From Paraspadella gotoi (lineage: Eukaryota; Chaetognatha): a DNA stretch of 64,000 nt. Shown here piece by piece: positions 1 to 11,585 of the stretch. The notes below the pieces were generated by a model. It was not told where the DNA came from. It searched no databases and saw only the letters and a program-made list of their open reading frames with translations. The stretch is taken from positions 25,435,293 to 25,499,292 of the forward strand of contig CM119267.1 in the NCBI GenBank assembly GCA_051294375.1. Direction: 5' to 3'. A program made the position numbers and the translations under genes. The first letter of the stretch is position 1. The number at the start of each line of letters is the position of its first letter.

Positions 1-770
1 GATATAGAATTAATATTCCATAAAGGAATTAAAAATTTGGGTGTATGAAGCTGAAAATTTATATACATCATCATCGATGTGCTTAAAATAGAGTCTGGAC
101 AGTTATTAAATATGTTTTGTTTACATTTTATCAAAACAAACAAATTTTCTCTCTTTTATTTTCATATTTCTTTCTCTCTCTCTTTTCTCTTTTAATTACA
201 TGTCTCTCTCCCTCTCTCTTTTCCCTAGTCACTGATTCATAATCATAGGGGAAAAAAAACGAGTCTGCAGCTGGCACTTCTGGGGCTTATTCTTTTTCTC
301 TCTTTTCTCCTGCTGCTTCTGCTGCTGCCTTTTGATTTCTTTCTTTTTTTTTCACTCTCTCTCTCTCTCTCTCTCTCTCTGCGTTTTTATTAAAAAAAAA
401 AATTAAATTAGGATTGAACTCGTAAAATTAGGCATCGCATTCGTGCATGTTATGGTGGACTAAAATCTACCAACTGTACATCAGCGGCCATTAGTGCCGG
501 AGGCAAGTCATTCGCCTCCCAACCCAAAGGTCCGGGGTTCTAACCCGGGGGCCGCCTAACAGTTAAGAGGGACGGGGCGCTTAACCCGCCTGTAACACGG
601 TGTTACAGCCTGATCCGAAGCTCAGGGACTGCTTATATTGAACGGTTCTGTCATTAACACATATCAATAATTACTGTCTCTTCAATGTTATCATTTTGCT
701 ATCGCAACATCGGGTTTTTTAAAGTCTGAAATAAATTGCCGCGATTTTTGTGTACATGACTGTACTAAGA
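1..770 (+). repeat. Dispersed repeat family B, copy 1, with a SINE inside
   Basis: From about base 36 this stretch matches two other parts of the window (47190 onward and 55965-56568) through a shared AT-rich segment, a pyrimidine-rich tract and a segment around 410-450. The left end lies outside the window. The copy is interrupted at 454-684 by an insertion absent from the copy near 56340, where the flanking sequences are almost directly joined. Long TC tracts occur at 172-215 and 355-380. Confidence 0.7.
454..684 (+). mobile_element. tRNA-derived SINE with 7-bp target duplication
   Basis: ATGTTAT occurs on both sides (447-453 and 685-691), and the copy of the host repeat near 56340 lacks the insertion. 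The head near 486-560 resembles a tRNA: a GCGGCC/GGCCGC end stem, a CCCAA anticodon-like loop and a perfect T-arm-like stem around GGTTCTAACCC, which fits an RNA polymerase III B box. No long open frame is present. This indicates a non-autonomous SINE that used a tRNA promoter; the parent tRNA is uncertain. Confidence 0.65.
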
Positions 771-835
771 AACCATCTGTTACACTTCCTCCTCTTACTC
801 ACACTTCCTCTTTTCTACACAGCTACCTCAAAGTG

Positions 836-1180
836 ATGAAGCGCCTTTCCGCCGTCGACGGCGGATCCGACGCCCGACGCGCCCTCCTCGAAGACGACAT
901 GAAGCGGACAAACAAAATCATGACGCTGGAGAGGCTGCGCCCCGAAAAACTCCAATTCCTCGGAAGGAGGATGAATATCCTCGGATCCTTTATCTTCAAC
1001 GCTCTCTCCAAACCGGTCGCCCGACTCGAGGACGATGATCTCATCATCGGCGTGGATGACGCCGGTGGCGCCGCTCGTGCCGCTAGTGATAGTGGCGCCA
1101 CCGAAACTATAAACGATGATAATATTGACGAAGACGATATGGACGACGAAGGAATCGGCGGCTACAAAGAGGAATTGTAG
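836..1180 (+). CDS. Small hypothetical acidic protein (or last exon)
   Basis: The open frame encodes 114 residues from ATG 836. A pyrimidine-rich tract ending in AG (821-822) lies 13 bases before the ATG, so the reading is either a complete small gene with a very short leader or the final exon of a gene starting left of the window; the frame stays open back to that AG. The first half is basic and probably helical (residues about 15-55). The second half is strongly acidic with DDD and DEDD runs and ends in KEEL. I do not recognise the family. Exon-like GC content and the splice signal support it being real. GHITM follows on the same strand. Confidence 0.5.
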   Translation: MKRLSAVDGGSDARRALLEDDMKRTNKIMTLERLRPEKLQFLGRRMNILGSFIFNALSKPVARLEDDDLIIGVDDAGGAARAASDSGATETINDDNIDEDDMDDEGIGGYKEEL

Positions 1181-2058
1181 GACTTTTTGTTGAAAAATAA
1201 TAGTCCTTGCTCACGAATTTTTTCTTTCAACGTTTATCAAGTTTTTTCTGATTTTACGTTGCCAGTTTTCTAGTCTTATCATTATTGTTTTAAGTTTGTT
1301 TTCTGTTTCATATTTATTTTGTTCTCACGGCTTTTAAAATGTATTTTGAAACGTATATTAATTTTTTTTGTTTGTTTTACGAGGACCTTGTCAGACTCTC
1401 TATTCCTGGGAATACTCCTATTTTGACTCTTTTTTTAATTTTTTTTATTTAATTCTTGCCTTGGTTGAGTTTTTATATTTCGTTAATGAAATCTTTTTAC
1501 ATTATGCTAGTTTATGCGACGCATGATTCTTATAAGTTTAGTTATTCTTATAGTTCCTTTTTGTCTGAAGATAAATTTAACTAAAAATTAGAGGGGCCAC
1601 ATCTAGTTACTAAAACGTACATCTTTATTGTTAACATAATTTTATATCCTTAACGTAAAGTAACTTGTTACTAACTTTTTATTTATTGGGTAAAAAATTA
1701 AACAGAAAAAAAATTTACAAGAGGCCAGAAAAAGTACATTCTTTAGCAAATTATCGAGGAGGATCTCTGAAAATATAAACTAGTAAAGCTCTTTCCAAAA
1801 AAATAATTTTTCTCTCTATAAATGCAAGTCGCTTTAATAAAGGAATGTTATCACCGTTATCAATTAAGAAAACGCCTCATTGAAATCAAAACTTAGATTT
1901 AAATGCATCGTATCTTGTCGTATCGCCCAACAGAAAAATAATTAGTCCTTCCTAATAATTCCTAATGATTAATTGTCCTTTTTTTTTTCAGTCACCTTTT
2001 AATTTTTTACGGTCTTTTTAAGCGAATTGTTTTCTGGGAACGAACATCAAAAATCGCA
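1181..2058. other. Intergenic, AT-rich; splice-acceptor-like site at its end
   Basis: No ORF of note. The stretch is AT-rich with homopolymer T runs. A strong polypyrimidine tract followed by CAG ends at 1991, 67 bases before the GHITM start, and is a candidate trans-splice or 5' UTR acceptor. Confidence 0.5.
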
Positions 2059-3754
2059 ATGTTAGTGGCTCGATTGGCCTCATCGGCGGGACCCGCCCTT
2101 CGCTCTTCCTTCTCTCTCCAGTCGACATCGACCCTCTCCAAATTCGCGGCGCCACGCCAAGTCAGTCTCGTCGTAAAACCCACCAATGGCGGTCAGTGGC
2201 GTGGGATGGCATCCAGGTCAGTAAAATCCTTTTCCTCTTTCCGTTCAATACATTTTAAATTCAAATACCGTGTTTAGGAGAAGCCGAATGGCGGCCATGT
2301 CGGAAGCGGCGGAGGGACAAACGGGCGCTCGTCAAACGCTTAAGGAAAAAGCGATGCGTCCGGCGACGGAGACGCCCTTCAAGATCGGCGAGATAGGAGT
2401 CACGATCGCGTCGGGGGTCGGACTGGGAGCTCTCTGCTTCTACGGTCTTGGATTGGCCAAGGACACGGGCGCCATCGACAGAATGGGGTAAAACTAAGTT
2501 AGGGATTTTTTTAGAACCCGAGTCTGTAAATCGGCGTGGGGTTGGGGGTGGGGGGGAGAGTTGAAATTTCTCTCGTTTAACATTTTCCGTCGTCGACCTT
2601 TTTCGTCAGGGCTTGGCCCGACCACGTTCGACAACGAATCCACGCCACCTACATGTATTTCGGAGGAGGCCTCATAATCACGGCCGCCGCCGCCGCCGCC
2701 TGCTTCAGATCGCCGGTGATGATTAATCTCATGACGAAGAACGGTCTTCTCGCCATTTTTGGTAAGCCTTATACGACCGAATCCGTGCTCACGCTCTACC
2801 TTGAATTTTCTCGTTTTTCTCAAGGGACACTGGCCCTGTTAGTGGGCTCCGGCGTGGTGGTTCGCTCTATCCCATACAGACCAGGAATCGGTGCCAAGCA
2901 GTTGGCTTGGATGGTCCACGCCGGAATCGTCGGCGCTGTCATCGCGCCACTGGCTTTTATTGGCGGGCCGATTTTGATTCGCGCCGCCTTGTAAGTCGAA
3001 GTTTGAACTTGATCTTTGATGTGTAACTTAGCCGAATAGAAATTGATATATCAACTCGCCCATGTAAATAACAAATTTTAATTTCGATATTAAGTTACAC
3101 AGCTGGCGTCGTCGGCGGGCTCAGCACAGTCGCCATGTGCGCTCCATCGGAGAGATTTTTGAATTGGGGCGGCGCTCTCGGTGAGTAGAAATCAAAGCAT
3201 TAGTCATTTTGTCCGTTAGTTTAATTGATATCTGATTAAAAGGATTATTTTTCTTTGTTTTTTTTTTTTCAGGAATGGGACTCGGTGCTGTTTTTTTGGC
3301 CTCCATTGGATCCTCCTTCCTCCCACCCACCACGATGCTTGGAGCTGGTCTCTACAGTCTCAGGTACTTAATTTTTAATTAAGATTCCTAATTTTATTCT
3401 GAATTAGATTCATAAGTAGTAATTTGATATTTAATGCTTAAGATTCGACTGAACGCTTTTCTCGCTTTTGTTTTATTAGTGTTTACGGCGGCTTGGTGAT
3501 CTTTGGAGGATTTCTTCTCTACGATACACAGCGAATCATCCATGCGGCTGAAAACGATTCTTACTACACAGTAAACAATAATCTGTATTTGTTTAGTAAT
3601 TTATTTCAACTTTAATCACCAATCTTATCGTCCATTTGTCCAGGTCCATCCCTATGATCCCGTTAATCACTCAATCGCGATTTACATGGACACCATCAAC
3701 ATCTTCATCCGAATCGCGATGATTCTGGCCAACGGTGGAAGTCGCCGCAAGTGA
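2059..3754 (+). CDS. GHITM: Growth hormone-inducible transmembrane protein (TMBIM5)
   Basis: Eight exons: 2059-2216, 2278-2487, 2610-2761, 2825-2990, 3095-3180, 3273-3363, 3480-3570, 3644-3754. They join in phase to 354 residues, close to the usual size of about 345. GHITM is a multi-pass inner mitochondrial membrane protein of the Bax-inhibitor-1 family, linked to cristae structure and to cation/proton exchange. The first 30 residues are Arg/Ser/Ala-rich without acidic residues, as in a mitochondrial presequence. Diagnostic stretches are VRSIPY, APLAFIGGPILIRAA, GGLSTVAMCAPSE, FLPPTT, YGGLV, FLLYDTQ and the C-terminal IYMDTINIFIRIA. All introns are GT-AG and 61-116 bp. The Ala-rich run in exon 3 (GCC repeats) is a local oddity. 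Confidence 0.95.
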
Positions 3755-4180
3755 AGATGTTTTATGGCTTTGGACTAGTCAGTAGTCCCTGCAGAAACAC
3801 TGCAACCTTTAGGCAAATCTGCAGAGTGAAAGTTTCTCCACCTTGACAATTTTGTGAATCGATATTGGGGTAAACGAAATTGTCTCGGAGGTCATCGTTT
3901 ATCAATTACATGTATAATTGATATTTTGTTTTGCGATAATTGTCTCTATCTATGTTCATAATTTATGCTGTGATAAACATAAAAATACATTGCGACGGGA
4001 TGTTTGATGAAATCTACATTTGTAACTTTATTCGCGTAAGGATTAGGTCATTATACAGAAGGGTGGAGTGATGAAAAGATTAAGCGATTGAACATTGTTT
4101 TTGCTGCCTATGGACATGTAATTAATGGATTTTAAATTCTTTAAAAAATTGTTCGTTTTTTTTTTTTTTTATTTAAAATA
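3755..4180. other. 3' flank of GHITM
   Basis: No coding potential. AT-rich 3' untranslated or intergenic sequence, with a poly-T run near 4158-4171. Confidence 0.4.
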
Positions 4181-4800
4181 AAACAAGTCTGAGCAAACTA
4201 TGTCGGATCTGCCCACGATTATTATCGGTAATTGATTAATTTATAATTAATTAATTAAGCAATTAATTTATAAATTTGATCCGAAATGTTTGTTTTGATT
4301 TATTAATTGACTGATTAATTAATAATTGATTAATTAATTGACTAATTGTTAATTGATTAATTATTTGATTAATTAATACATCTTGCATTTACATATAATA
4401 TAAAAAGAAAAATAAGCATAATCAATTAGTGAATCAGGTTTTTTGTTTTTTTTTCATTTAAACTCATTTCCACTCAAACGATTCCTGCTTAATCACACAC
4501 TTTCCTACCCACATACAAAATTTGAAGTCAATCGCCCCATCCACTCCTGAGTAATTGGCGTTCAAATAGTGAAATATATATTTTTATTTTTTCCATTTAA
4601 ACTCATTTCCACTCGGACGATTCCATCGAAACTTCATATCCAGCTCAATTACACACCTCCCTACCCACACACAAAATTTCATTCCAATTCATCCATCCAA
4701 TCACGAGTAATTGGAGTTTTTTGTTAAGGTAGGACGGACTGACGGACGGACATCGTTTTTTATCGAGCCATGACCGGCGAAGCCGGTTCAGGCTTGATTT
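4180..4800 (-). repeat. Dispersed repeat family A, copy 1
   Basis: The order of blocks (AGATCCGAC-like end, about 180 bp of TTAATTAA-type repeats, then a segment with ACTCATTTCCACTC, CACACAC and GGACGGACGGAC) is the reverse complement of 20945-21655. Shared sequence also occurs at 8110-8545 and 56985-57440. No ORF is present. It looks like a non-autonomous element; I cannot assign the superfamily. Confidence 0.7.
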
Positions 4801-5039
4801 TGTTTCGGTGAGCTTCTTTGTGACGTAGTCGTCGTCGGCGTCACGCTGTTTTTATATAAAAACTACTACGCTTTTATAGGTTTGGCTGTGACTTACCGTT
4901 TTTTTTTAAATAAAAATTATTATGAATTATGATAAAGTTTTGCGTGATCATTCGTTTTTTGAAAAATTCTGATTATTTTTTTCTTTCTAAAAAAAATATA
5001 TATTTGATCAGGCGCTGCCTTTTCTGAATCGTTTAAAAA

Positions 5040-5404
5040 CGAGTTCAGGCTCTCTCTCTCTCTCCCTCCATCTCCCTCTCTCTCTATCTCTCTCTCTCTT
5101 TTTTTTTACAAAACAAAACAATTATTTACTTTTTTTTCGACCACCGTCACAGGCGACGAGAAACGAGAGTCCGGCGCTCTTCTCTATCTTTCTCGTCTAT
5201 CTGTTCTCTCTCTATCTCTCTCTCTTTCTCTCTCTTTTTTTTTTTTACAAAAAAAAATTTTTAGTCACTTTTTTTTCACCACGCTCACGAATGGCGACGA
5301 GTAAACGATTAAACGAGTTCCGGCTCTCTCTCTCTATCTATCTTTCTCTCTCTCTCTCTATCTCTTTTTTTTTAGAAAAAAAAAATTTTTAGTCACTTTT
5401 TTTT
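5040..5404. repeat. Tandem TC-rich modules ending at an assembly gap
   Basis: At least three units of roughly 150 bp follow one another, each with a GAGTTC/GAGTCCGGCTC segment, a (TC)n tract, a poly-T/poly-A stretch, TTTAGTCACTTTTTTT and a CACCnCnGTCAC...GGCGACGAG segment. The last unit runs into the N gap, so the array length is probably underestimated. Confidence 0.6.
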
Positions 5405-5429
5405 NNNNNNNNNNNNNNNNNNNNNNNNN
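5405..5429. other. Assembly gap (25 N)
   Basis: A run of 25 N directly after a TC-rich tandem array, so it is likely a collapsed repeat. The sequence just after it (5430-5520) is markedly GC- and CpG-rich, unlike the surrounding DNA. Confidence 0.99.
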
Positions 5430-5969
5430 GGAAGCCGCCTGCTGCCGCGGCCGGAAAATCCTAGTGACCCGTGCACGCTGGACAACACAGGTGGCGGACT
5501 ACCGCGGACCCTCGCAGTGTCAGTAAAAATTGAGAGAGGGCGGATAAGTGAGCGACAAGGTAAAGCCAAATGTGAGCGACAGTCTTTGAGGGTCACAGAA
5601 CAGAAGTAAGTGATATGAGATTAATCGTAAGTTTGAGAATCTGTTACGGTTGACAGAAATTTTTTGCGGTTCTTTTGCTTGACAGGAAGTCGGGCGTGTA
5701 CTCATTTAAGTAATTCTCGTCGTTCGTCCCGTCCCGTATTTGTCTTGACGTCTCTTCGCCCTTCTTTTAGAAAGAAAGAAGGAGTAGTTTTTATGTATTT
5801 GTGCAAGAAAAAAAGGAAGCAGACGTAAGAGAAAGATTTAGCTGCGATAATTCTCATGTCGTTCCTACGAGATCTATAACAATCAACACTAATCTATCGA
5901 GCTCTCTCTGATTATCCTCTTCATTACCAAATCAACTAACCGGAAAGACAGTGGGACCAAAATCTCTCG

Positions 5970-6013
<44 letters not shown>

Positions 6014-6198
6014 CTCTCTCCTCTCTTTCTCTCCTCTCTCTCTTTCTTTCTTTCTCTCTCTTTTTCTAAGTCAATATAAAATTCATAAAACCACTCTGTC
6101 TTTTTTTTTCTTGTTTAGAAATAAATCTTTTTTTTATCTTTCATTAAATGCTAACGGAGAAAGAGTGGACAAATCTCTCTCTCTCTCGTTTCTCTCTC

Positions 6199-6230
<32 letters not shown>

Positions 6231-6833
6231 TCTTTCTCAGTCAATTATAAAAAATCATGCTTTTTTTTCTTTCGAAAATAAATCTACTTCCTTGAGTTTA
6301 ATTTTCACTTTCATATTTTTTCTCTTTCACTTTCCGTTTTCTCTCACGTGATGGACGCGGCGTCTCTTGTTTTAACTACGGGCTTAGCGAGGCGCCATCT
6401 TCTTTTATTACCTTTTATTTTTTTATATATCTCTTGCCGCTCCCGTAATGGGGTCGTGGCTTCCCTTATCTCTTTTCTTTTCTTAACCATCCGCCTCTCT
6501 CTTCCCTCTCCTCTCTCTCTCTTCTCTCTCTCTCTCTCTCTACTCTCTCCTCAGAGAAAATAAAGAATAGAACAGCATGTAAGCAAAAAAGTATAAAAAA
6601 TAACGTGACTGAAAGTAAAAAAAAGATAAGCGGAGGAGCAAAAAAAAAAAAAAACGATAGAGAAGACGATACTCCAAGAAGAAGGACTACTAAAAGAGAC
6701 TGAGAAAGGAGAAAGATGAATCGCAAGCAAAACTGATTTCTGCTTCAAAAAATGTTTGAGCTTTTGTTCTCTGGTTCTTTTTTTGTTACGGCGATAATGG
6801 TTTACGTTTGTTTCGAGTTGTTTGTGCTCTCGT

Positions 6834-6904
<71 letters not shown>

Positions 6905-7077
6905 CCCCGTACGTCCTTCTCGCTCTTTTCTCTTCTTTATGCTTTATTCTTTTACTCCTTAACATTTTGCTTTGTTTTTCGTCCTCCTATTTTTTTCCGC
7001 ACGGATGTACCCCAAAACAAAACTTGAAAAAAATTCTTAAAAGCATAAGGAATCGAGCCTGACTTTTGATGATAACC
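5430..7077. repeat. Gene-free region rich in TC microsatellites
   Basis: Contains a CpG-rich island (5430-5520) and then several long pyrimidine tracts: about 5965-6060, 6178-6232, 6490-6545 and 6838-6905, mostly (TC)n. The apparent ORFs here are Ser/Leu translations of the simple repeat. I see no conserved gene. A transcription start for a downstream unit is possible at the CpG island but unproven. Confidence 0.5.
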
Positions 7078-7275
7078 AAATATTGATGCGATGATAAACA
7101 CAATATGATGCGATGATAACCAATAATTGATCGATGATAATAAAATAACTCGATGTGATGATCATCAAATGATTGATGCGATGATAGTCATTCATTGATG
7201 TGATGATAATCATTCATTGATATGATGATAATCATTCATTGATGCGATTGATAGTCATTCATTGACGCGATTCGA
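7078..7275 (+). repeat. Degenerate 22-bp minisatellite, locus 1
   Basis: About eight diverged units built on GATGATAATCATTCATTGATGTGAT-like sequence. A related 22-bp array lies in the opposite orientation at about 46550-46680. Confidence 0.6.
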
Positions 7276-8105
7276 AGTTCATCATCGTAAATAAAACAAC
7301 ACAAATGCGTGCAGTGATGAAGACGAGAGAGAGAGCGCGACCGGAGAGAGAGAGATGAAGAGTGGAGAGGCTGGTCAGTTTTCACTCTCGTTATTATAAA
7401 GTATTAAATCAGAAGCTGGACCGCCCATGCAGAGCGAACTCGTTTCTTCGACGATCTGAGTAGAGCGAACTCTTTTCCTTTCTTTGGAATAAACTTTAGA
7501 TTGCTTCTTTTTTTAGAAAGGAAACCAGACCGAGGTCAAATTTCTATTATCTTTGCAGTATTTAACTAATTTATAATATTATACCCAACTCAAATAATTA
7601 TCTATTTTAAATAAGATAAAAATATTTAAATGATATACACTAAAAAAAATTTACAAGTTTTAAAAATTGTAAAAATTATTTAAGAATAAAAAAAAAAGTA
7701 AGTTTAATTGGACAATTATCCTCTCTATCTCAACTTCCTATTTTAGATATATTTGCCAATATGGCCGACCGAGTCCAAAGTTACAGTAATAAACAAAACA
7801 AAAAAAATTTTTTGTTAAAAAGTTAATATATGTAATTAAATTAATCCGCGCAATTGCCGGACATATTAGCAGCTATATGTACAGCAGCAAGCTGATGTAC
7901 ATGTGACATTGCCTGCATTATAAGTTATTTTCCTCTTTTTCTAAAGTGAATCCAGAAATCTCGGATGTAAATTTGGGATTTTGTATGAGAAAAAAAATAA
8001 ATGCGATAATAAAAGTTTTTTTGAAGGAAAAAATAATAAGAATTTTCAAAAACGAACGGTCGTACATAGAGAGAGAGACAGAAGAGCAGAGAGAGAGAGA
8101 GAGAG
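7276..8105. other. Gene-free AT-rich stretch
   Basis: Contains short GA microsatellites at 7328-7355 and 8068-8107 and otherwise AT-rich unique sequence. I see no gene. Confidence 0.4.
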
Positions 8106-8109
8106 AGTT

Positions 8110-8545
8110 TGCTCAAACGATTCCATCGAAACTTGGTTTCCTGTTTAATCATACAATTTCCTACTCACATACAAAATTCTAGGTCAATCGCCCCATCCAC
8201 TCATGAGCAACTGGTGTTCAAATAATGAATTATATTTTTTTGTTTTTTCCATTTAAACTCATTTCCACTCGGAAGATTCCATCGAAACTTCATATCCAGC
8301 TCAATCACACACTTCCCTACCCACACACAAAATTTCATTCAAATCCATCCATCCAATCACGAGTAATTGGTATTTTTTGCTAAGGTGGGACGGACGGACG
8401 GACATCATTTTTTTTGCATAATTTATCATAATTCGATGTTCTGACATGATATAAGTTAGTGCCCGACAATATTGAGGGGGCGGACCGACTGACCGACAAA
8501 GTGAATTATAGAGTCGGGATCTGCTGATAAAAATCAGAATATTTC
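8110..8545 (-). repeat. Dispersed repeat family A, copy 2
   Basis: Reverse complement of the core of 20945-21265 and 56985-57440: the same ACGATTCCATCGAAACTT segment, CACAC segment, GGACGGACGGAC motif, TGCATAATTTATCATAATTCGATGTT, and the terminal GACAAAGTGAATTATAGAGTCGG. The TTAATTAA part of copy 1 is missing. Confidence 0.75.
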
Positions 8546-9504
8546 CGGATTTACATTGTATTTCCTTTCAGTCGCTTCCTTCCATTTTTTTGTAGGTCAA
8601 ATCGTTTAGCAGTTACAGGCTAAAAAATAATGTTACTTCAAATAAAAAATGGCGAAAAAAATTATAATTAGTATTTGGTATTTGGTATTTATGATGAGCG
8701 GTATTTATTGTAGAGAGCTCACCTCGATTCAGCTCGATACGGTTTGGGTAAGTACAGTGGGTATTGGAGGTCGAATAAAGTTTTTATGAAATAATGCTTA
8801 ATCTGCAACAAAAGGTAAAGACGGCCAAAGGCATCATTAATCATTTGAAATGCTTAGTATAAGGAACTGGGAAGATAGATCATAATATAAAATCCCAACA
8901 CTGGCTGATCAATAATTATTTCACGTGATCTGTATGAGAAAAAAGAAAGTTTGATACAAAATAACAATAATGATTAATAATAATTAATCATAATCATATG
9001 TAAAGTTTTATTAATTATATACAGACGAAATAAGTTTATTTCTATTCTACGTTTGGCGAAAGTTTATGTCCAACATTTAGTTATTTGGTTTTATTTCGAA
9101 GAGTTTTTTTTTTAATTTTTTTTTAATTTGGCAATGCTAAAGGCCTTGCACCTCTTTTTGGTTTAAAAAAGTGTTATTATACCTTTTAAAAAAGGGGGAA
9201 AGACATGCATCATCAACATCGGGTCTGAAAAGAATTGCGTTAAAGATGTGGAAAAACATTTTACTGTCATACCTCAATTTGCTGTATGAGAGCATGCCCA
9301 GATGAATGTAGGCAGTAGTCAATGCCAAGGAAGGGCATACAAATATTGAAAATGTTTTATTTATGTTTTATATACTTTTTATTGAATAAATGAATTATGT
9401 TATATACTTTTTTCCTAGATAGTACTATCTGACATCTAAATATCCTTGTTTGATCACTCCAATAAATTCTTGAGTGCTTCTTGAACGATTTTAAAGTTTT
9501 GATC
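8546..9504. other. Intergenic upstream of the ankyrin gene
   Basis: No ORF of note. About 8690-9025 has patchy similarity to 20090-20430 and may be an old shared repeat. A pyrimidine tract ending in CCTAG (9418) lies 86 bases before the next start codon and resembles a splice acceptor. Confidence 0.4.
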
Positions 9505-11099
9505 ATGGGCCAGGCCAACAGTCGTAGCGAACTCTTATGGCAGATGAGCGGTTATGGCAACAGAGCTAAAGTTAAAGAAATTTTGGGTGAGGGCCTTGCC
9601 GACCCCAACTGGGTTTCTCTCGATGACAACTCTACTGCTATAATGGTAGCCGCGGGTTCTAACAAAGGTGAGCAAAGCCCGCTCGCTATCAATAAATACA
9701 TTGACGAGCAGAAAAAGTTGATTTTGAGCCTAATATGTGAAATTTATTTTTGAGAAAGTAAACCATTAATTTCTCGTCTTTAGGCGACGCGGAACTCATC
9801 CGCCTCCTACTTTCCGCCGGCGCCGACGTTACTCGCCTCGACAACCGCGGAAATTCGGCGCTACACCACGCCGCCATGCGTGGTGTCGTCGACGTCCTCA
9901 AAGCGCTCGTCGACGCCGGGGCTGATGTCGACGCTCAAAACGGCAACGGTTGGACGCCGCTGATGAACGCGTGCTACTGGTGCAAGCCTGACGCCGCCGC
10001 GGCACTCATTGAGATGGGTGAGAGACTGAGTGGAAAATCAAGAAAGAGCGCGAGATATTTTAGTCTGTTACATTTGTATATATTTACGAAAACTGAGTCG
10101 TGGTTTCTTAACATTTTCAGGCGCTCGAGTGGACGTCGCGAACAAAGAGAATCGCATCTCCCTTCACGAACTTTGCCGAAGTCCTTTCGAACTCTATTCG
10201 TGCAAAGAGGATGAGGAGGCCGAAGTCTCGGGCGACGACGAGGATTCCTCTTCGGCGCGAGACGGCGTCAAGACCATCGAAGATCTTCGCGCGGACCACG
10301 AACGGCGTCGCGCGCGCCGCGCCAGGCGCCTAGAGAGTCGAAAGTCGCGCGAGAGCGAGATGCGAGGGAGACGGGAAGAGGAATTGGCAGAGATGGCCTG
10401 CATGTTGTTGGAGGCGGGCTGCGACGTCAATGCGCAGAGTCAGTCCTACGGCGAAGAGGATTTCACTCCGCTGCTTTACGCCGCGTATCACAATCACGCC
10501 GAGGTCGCCTTAGTTCTCACGCAGGTGAATGAGAGAGAGAGTTTAAAACATAGTGCGTTGTAATATTTTTATTTCTTTTGTAAAATTAAATTTTCAGTGC
10601 GAAGAACAAAGGGTCAACCTCAACTATCAAGGAGGCGATGACCAATGGACGGCTCTTCACTGGGCAGCTGATCGCGGCAACGAGGAAATGGTCAGATTAA
10701 ACCTCGATTAAATGTCGAGTGAAATCTGAGGTTGACCTCACTTTTCCCTCAAAGGTTCAACTTCTTCTGGACGCCGGCGCCGACGCTTGGATTCGAGGTA
10801 GTCGATACGAACTTGCGTCTGACCGCGCTGGCGACGAATCCATCAAGACTCTCTTGCTCAACGCGCAGAATCGGACTCGCGACGACGCCGACGCTTCCGA
10901 CGTCTTCGGCGCCGTGGCCAACCTTCGAGATTCTCTTCCCGCCATCGTGACCACCACCGCGACGCCGGCCGAAGATTCGGCGCCGGATATTAAGGTCGTT
11001 GGCGGAGACGGGGCGCCGTCTGAATCAGAAACCGGAGATCGGGAGGACGCGACTGAGTTGATCGAAGAAATTCCCGAAGACTCTCTTGTCAGTCGATAA
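9505..11099 (+). CDS. Ankyrin-repeat protein with myristoylation-type N-terminus
   Basis: Five exons: 9505-9667, 9784-10017, 10121-10524, 10598-10690, 10755-11099, giving 412 residues. Ankyrin repeats lie at about residues 50-150 (patterns SALHHAAMRG, GWTPLMNAC, LLLSAGAD, LVDAGADVDAQN) and resume at about 230-310 (FTPLLYAAYHNH, WTALHWAADRGN, LLLDAGADAW). An insert between the two sets is first acidic (EEAEVSGDDEDSSS) and then a highly basic RRRARRARR helix. The C-terminal 100 residues are acidic and low complexity. The protein begins MGQANS, which fits N-myristoylation (Gly2, Ser6), so membrane attachment is plausible. Function is unassigned because ankyrin repeats only imply protein binding. 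A non-ATG extension of the frame to 9481 exists, but ATG 9505 gives the conserved-looking start. Confidence 0.8.
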
Positions 11100-11585
11100 A
11101 TAAAATAAGTTCAGTCGTTGATTGTTTAACTTAACTAAGTTTTACCCAATGCAATGGTAATGAATTATGAAACTAAGTGTTAAATATTTTATAATGCAAT
11201 TGGTTTGCCAATGAAATTGCAGAGTTGATAGTTTTATTTTTAGCCACTTCCTATTTACTTTCCACCGGTAATAAATATCCTTATGTCTGCCAATGCAATT
11301 ATTTTTTTCGATGCAAAAATAGTATTTAGAATTTAATTTTTCGTCAGCCTGTTTTCTTTCTGAGGATTTTTCGATTTTTCGAAACAATTTTTTTTAATGA
11401 AAAATTTATTTGGATATCGAGATTCTCAGGACTAGGAGGGAATTATCCCACCATTTAAAAAAATATCACTTTATTTTTGTATCTTTATTGCACTTGCGCC
11501 AAAATATTTTGAGCAGTTTTATTTGCTTTGCCCTATATTTAAATCCAGCGTCTAAATTAAGCGGGTGACACAAACTCGAACAAAG
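11100..11585. other. Intergenic spacer before cornichon
   Basis: AT-rich with no gene. An AATCCAG acceptor-like site ends at 11548, 37 bases before the cornichon ATG. Confidence 0.45.

Noticed and set aside
486-560. Functional tRNA gene
   Set aside because: The tRNA-like head lacks a consistent cloverleaf and is followed by a SINE body bounded by target duplications.
6148-7062. Several Ser/Leu-rich ORFs on both strands
   Set aside because: Translations of TC and T microsatellites.
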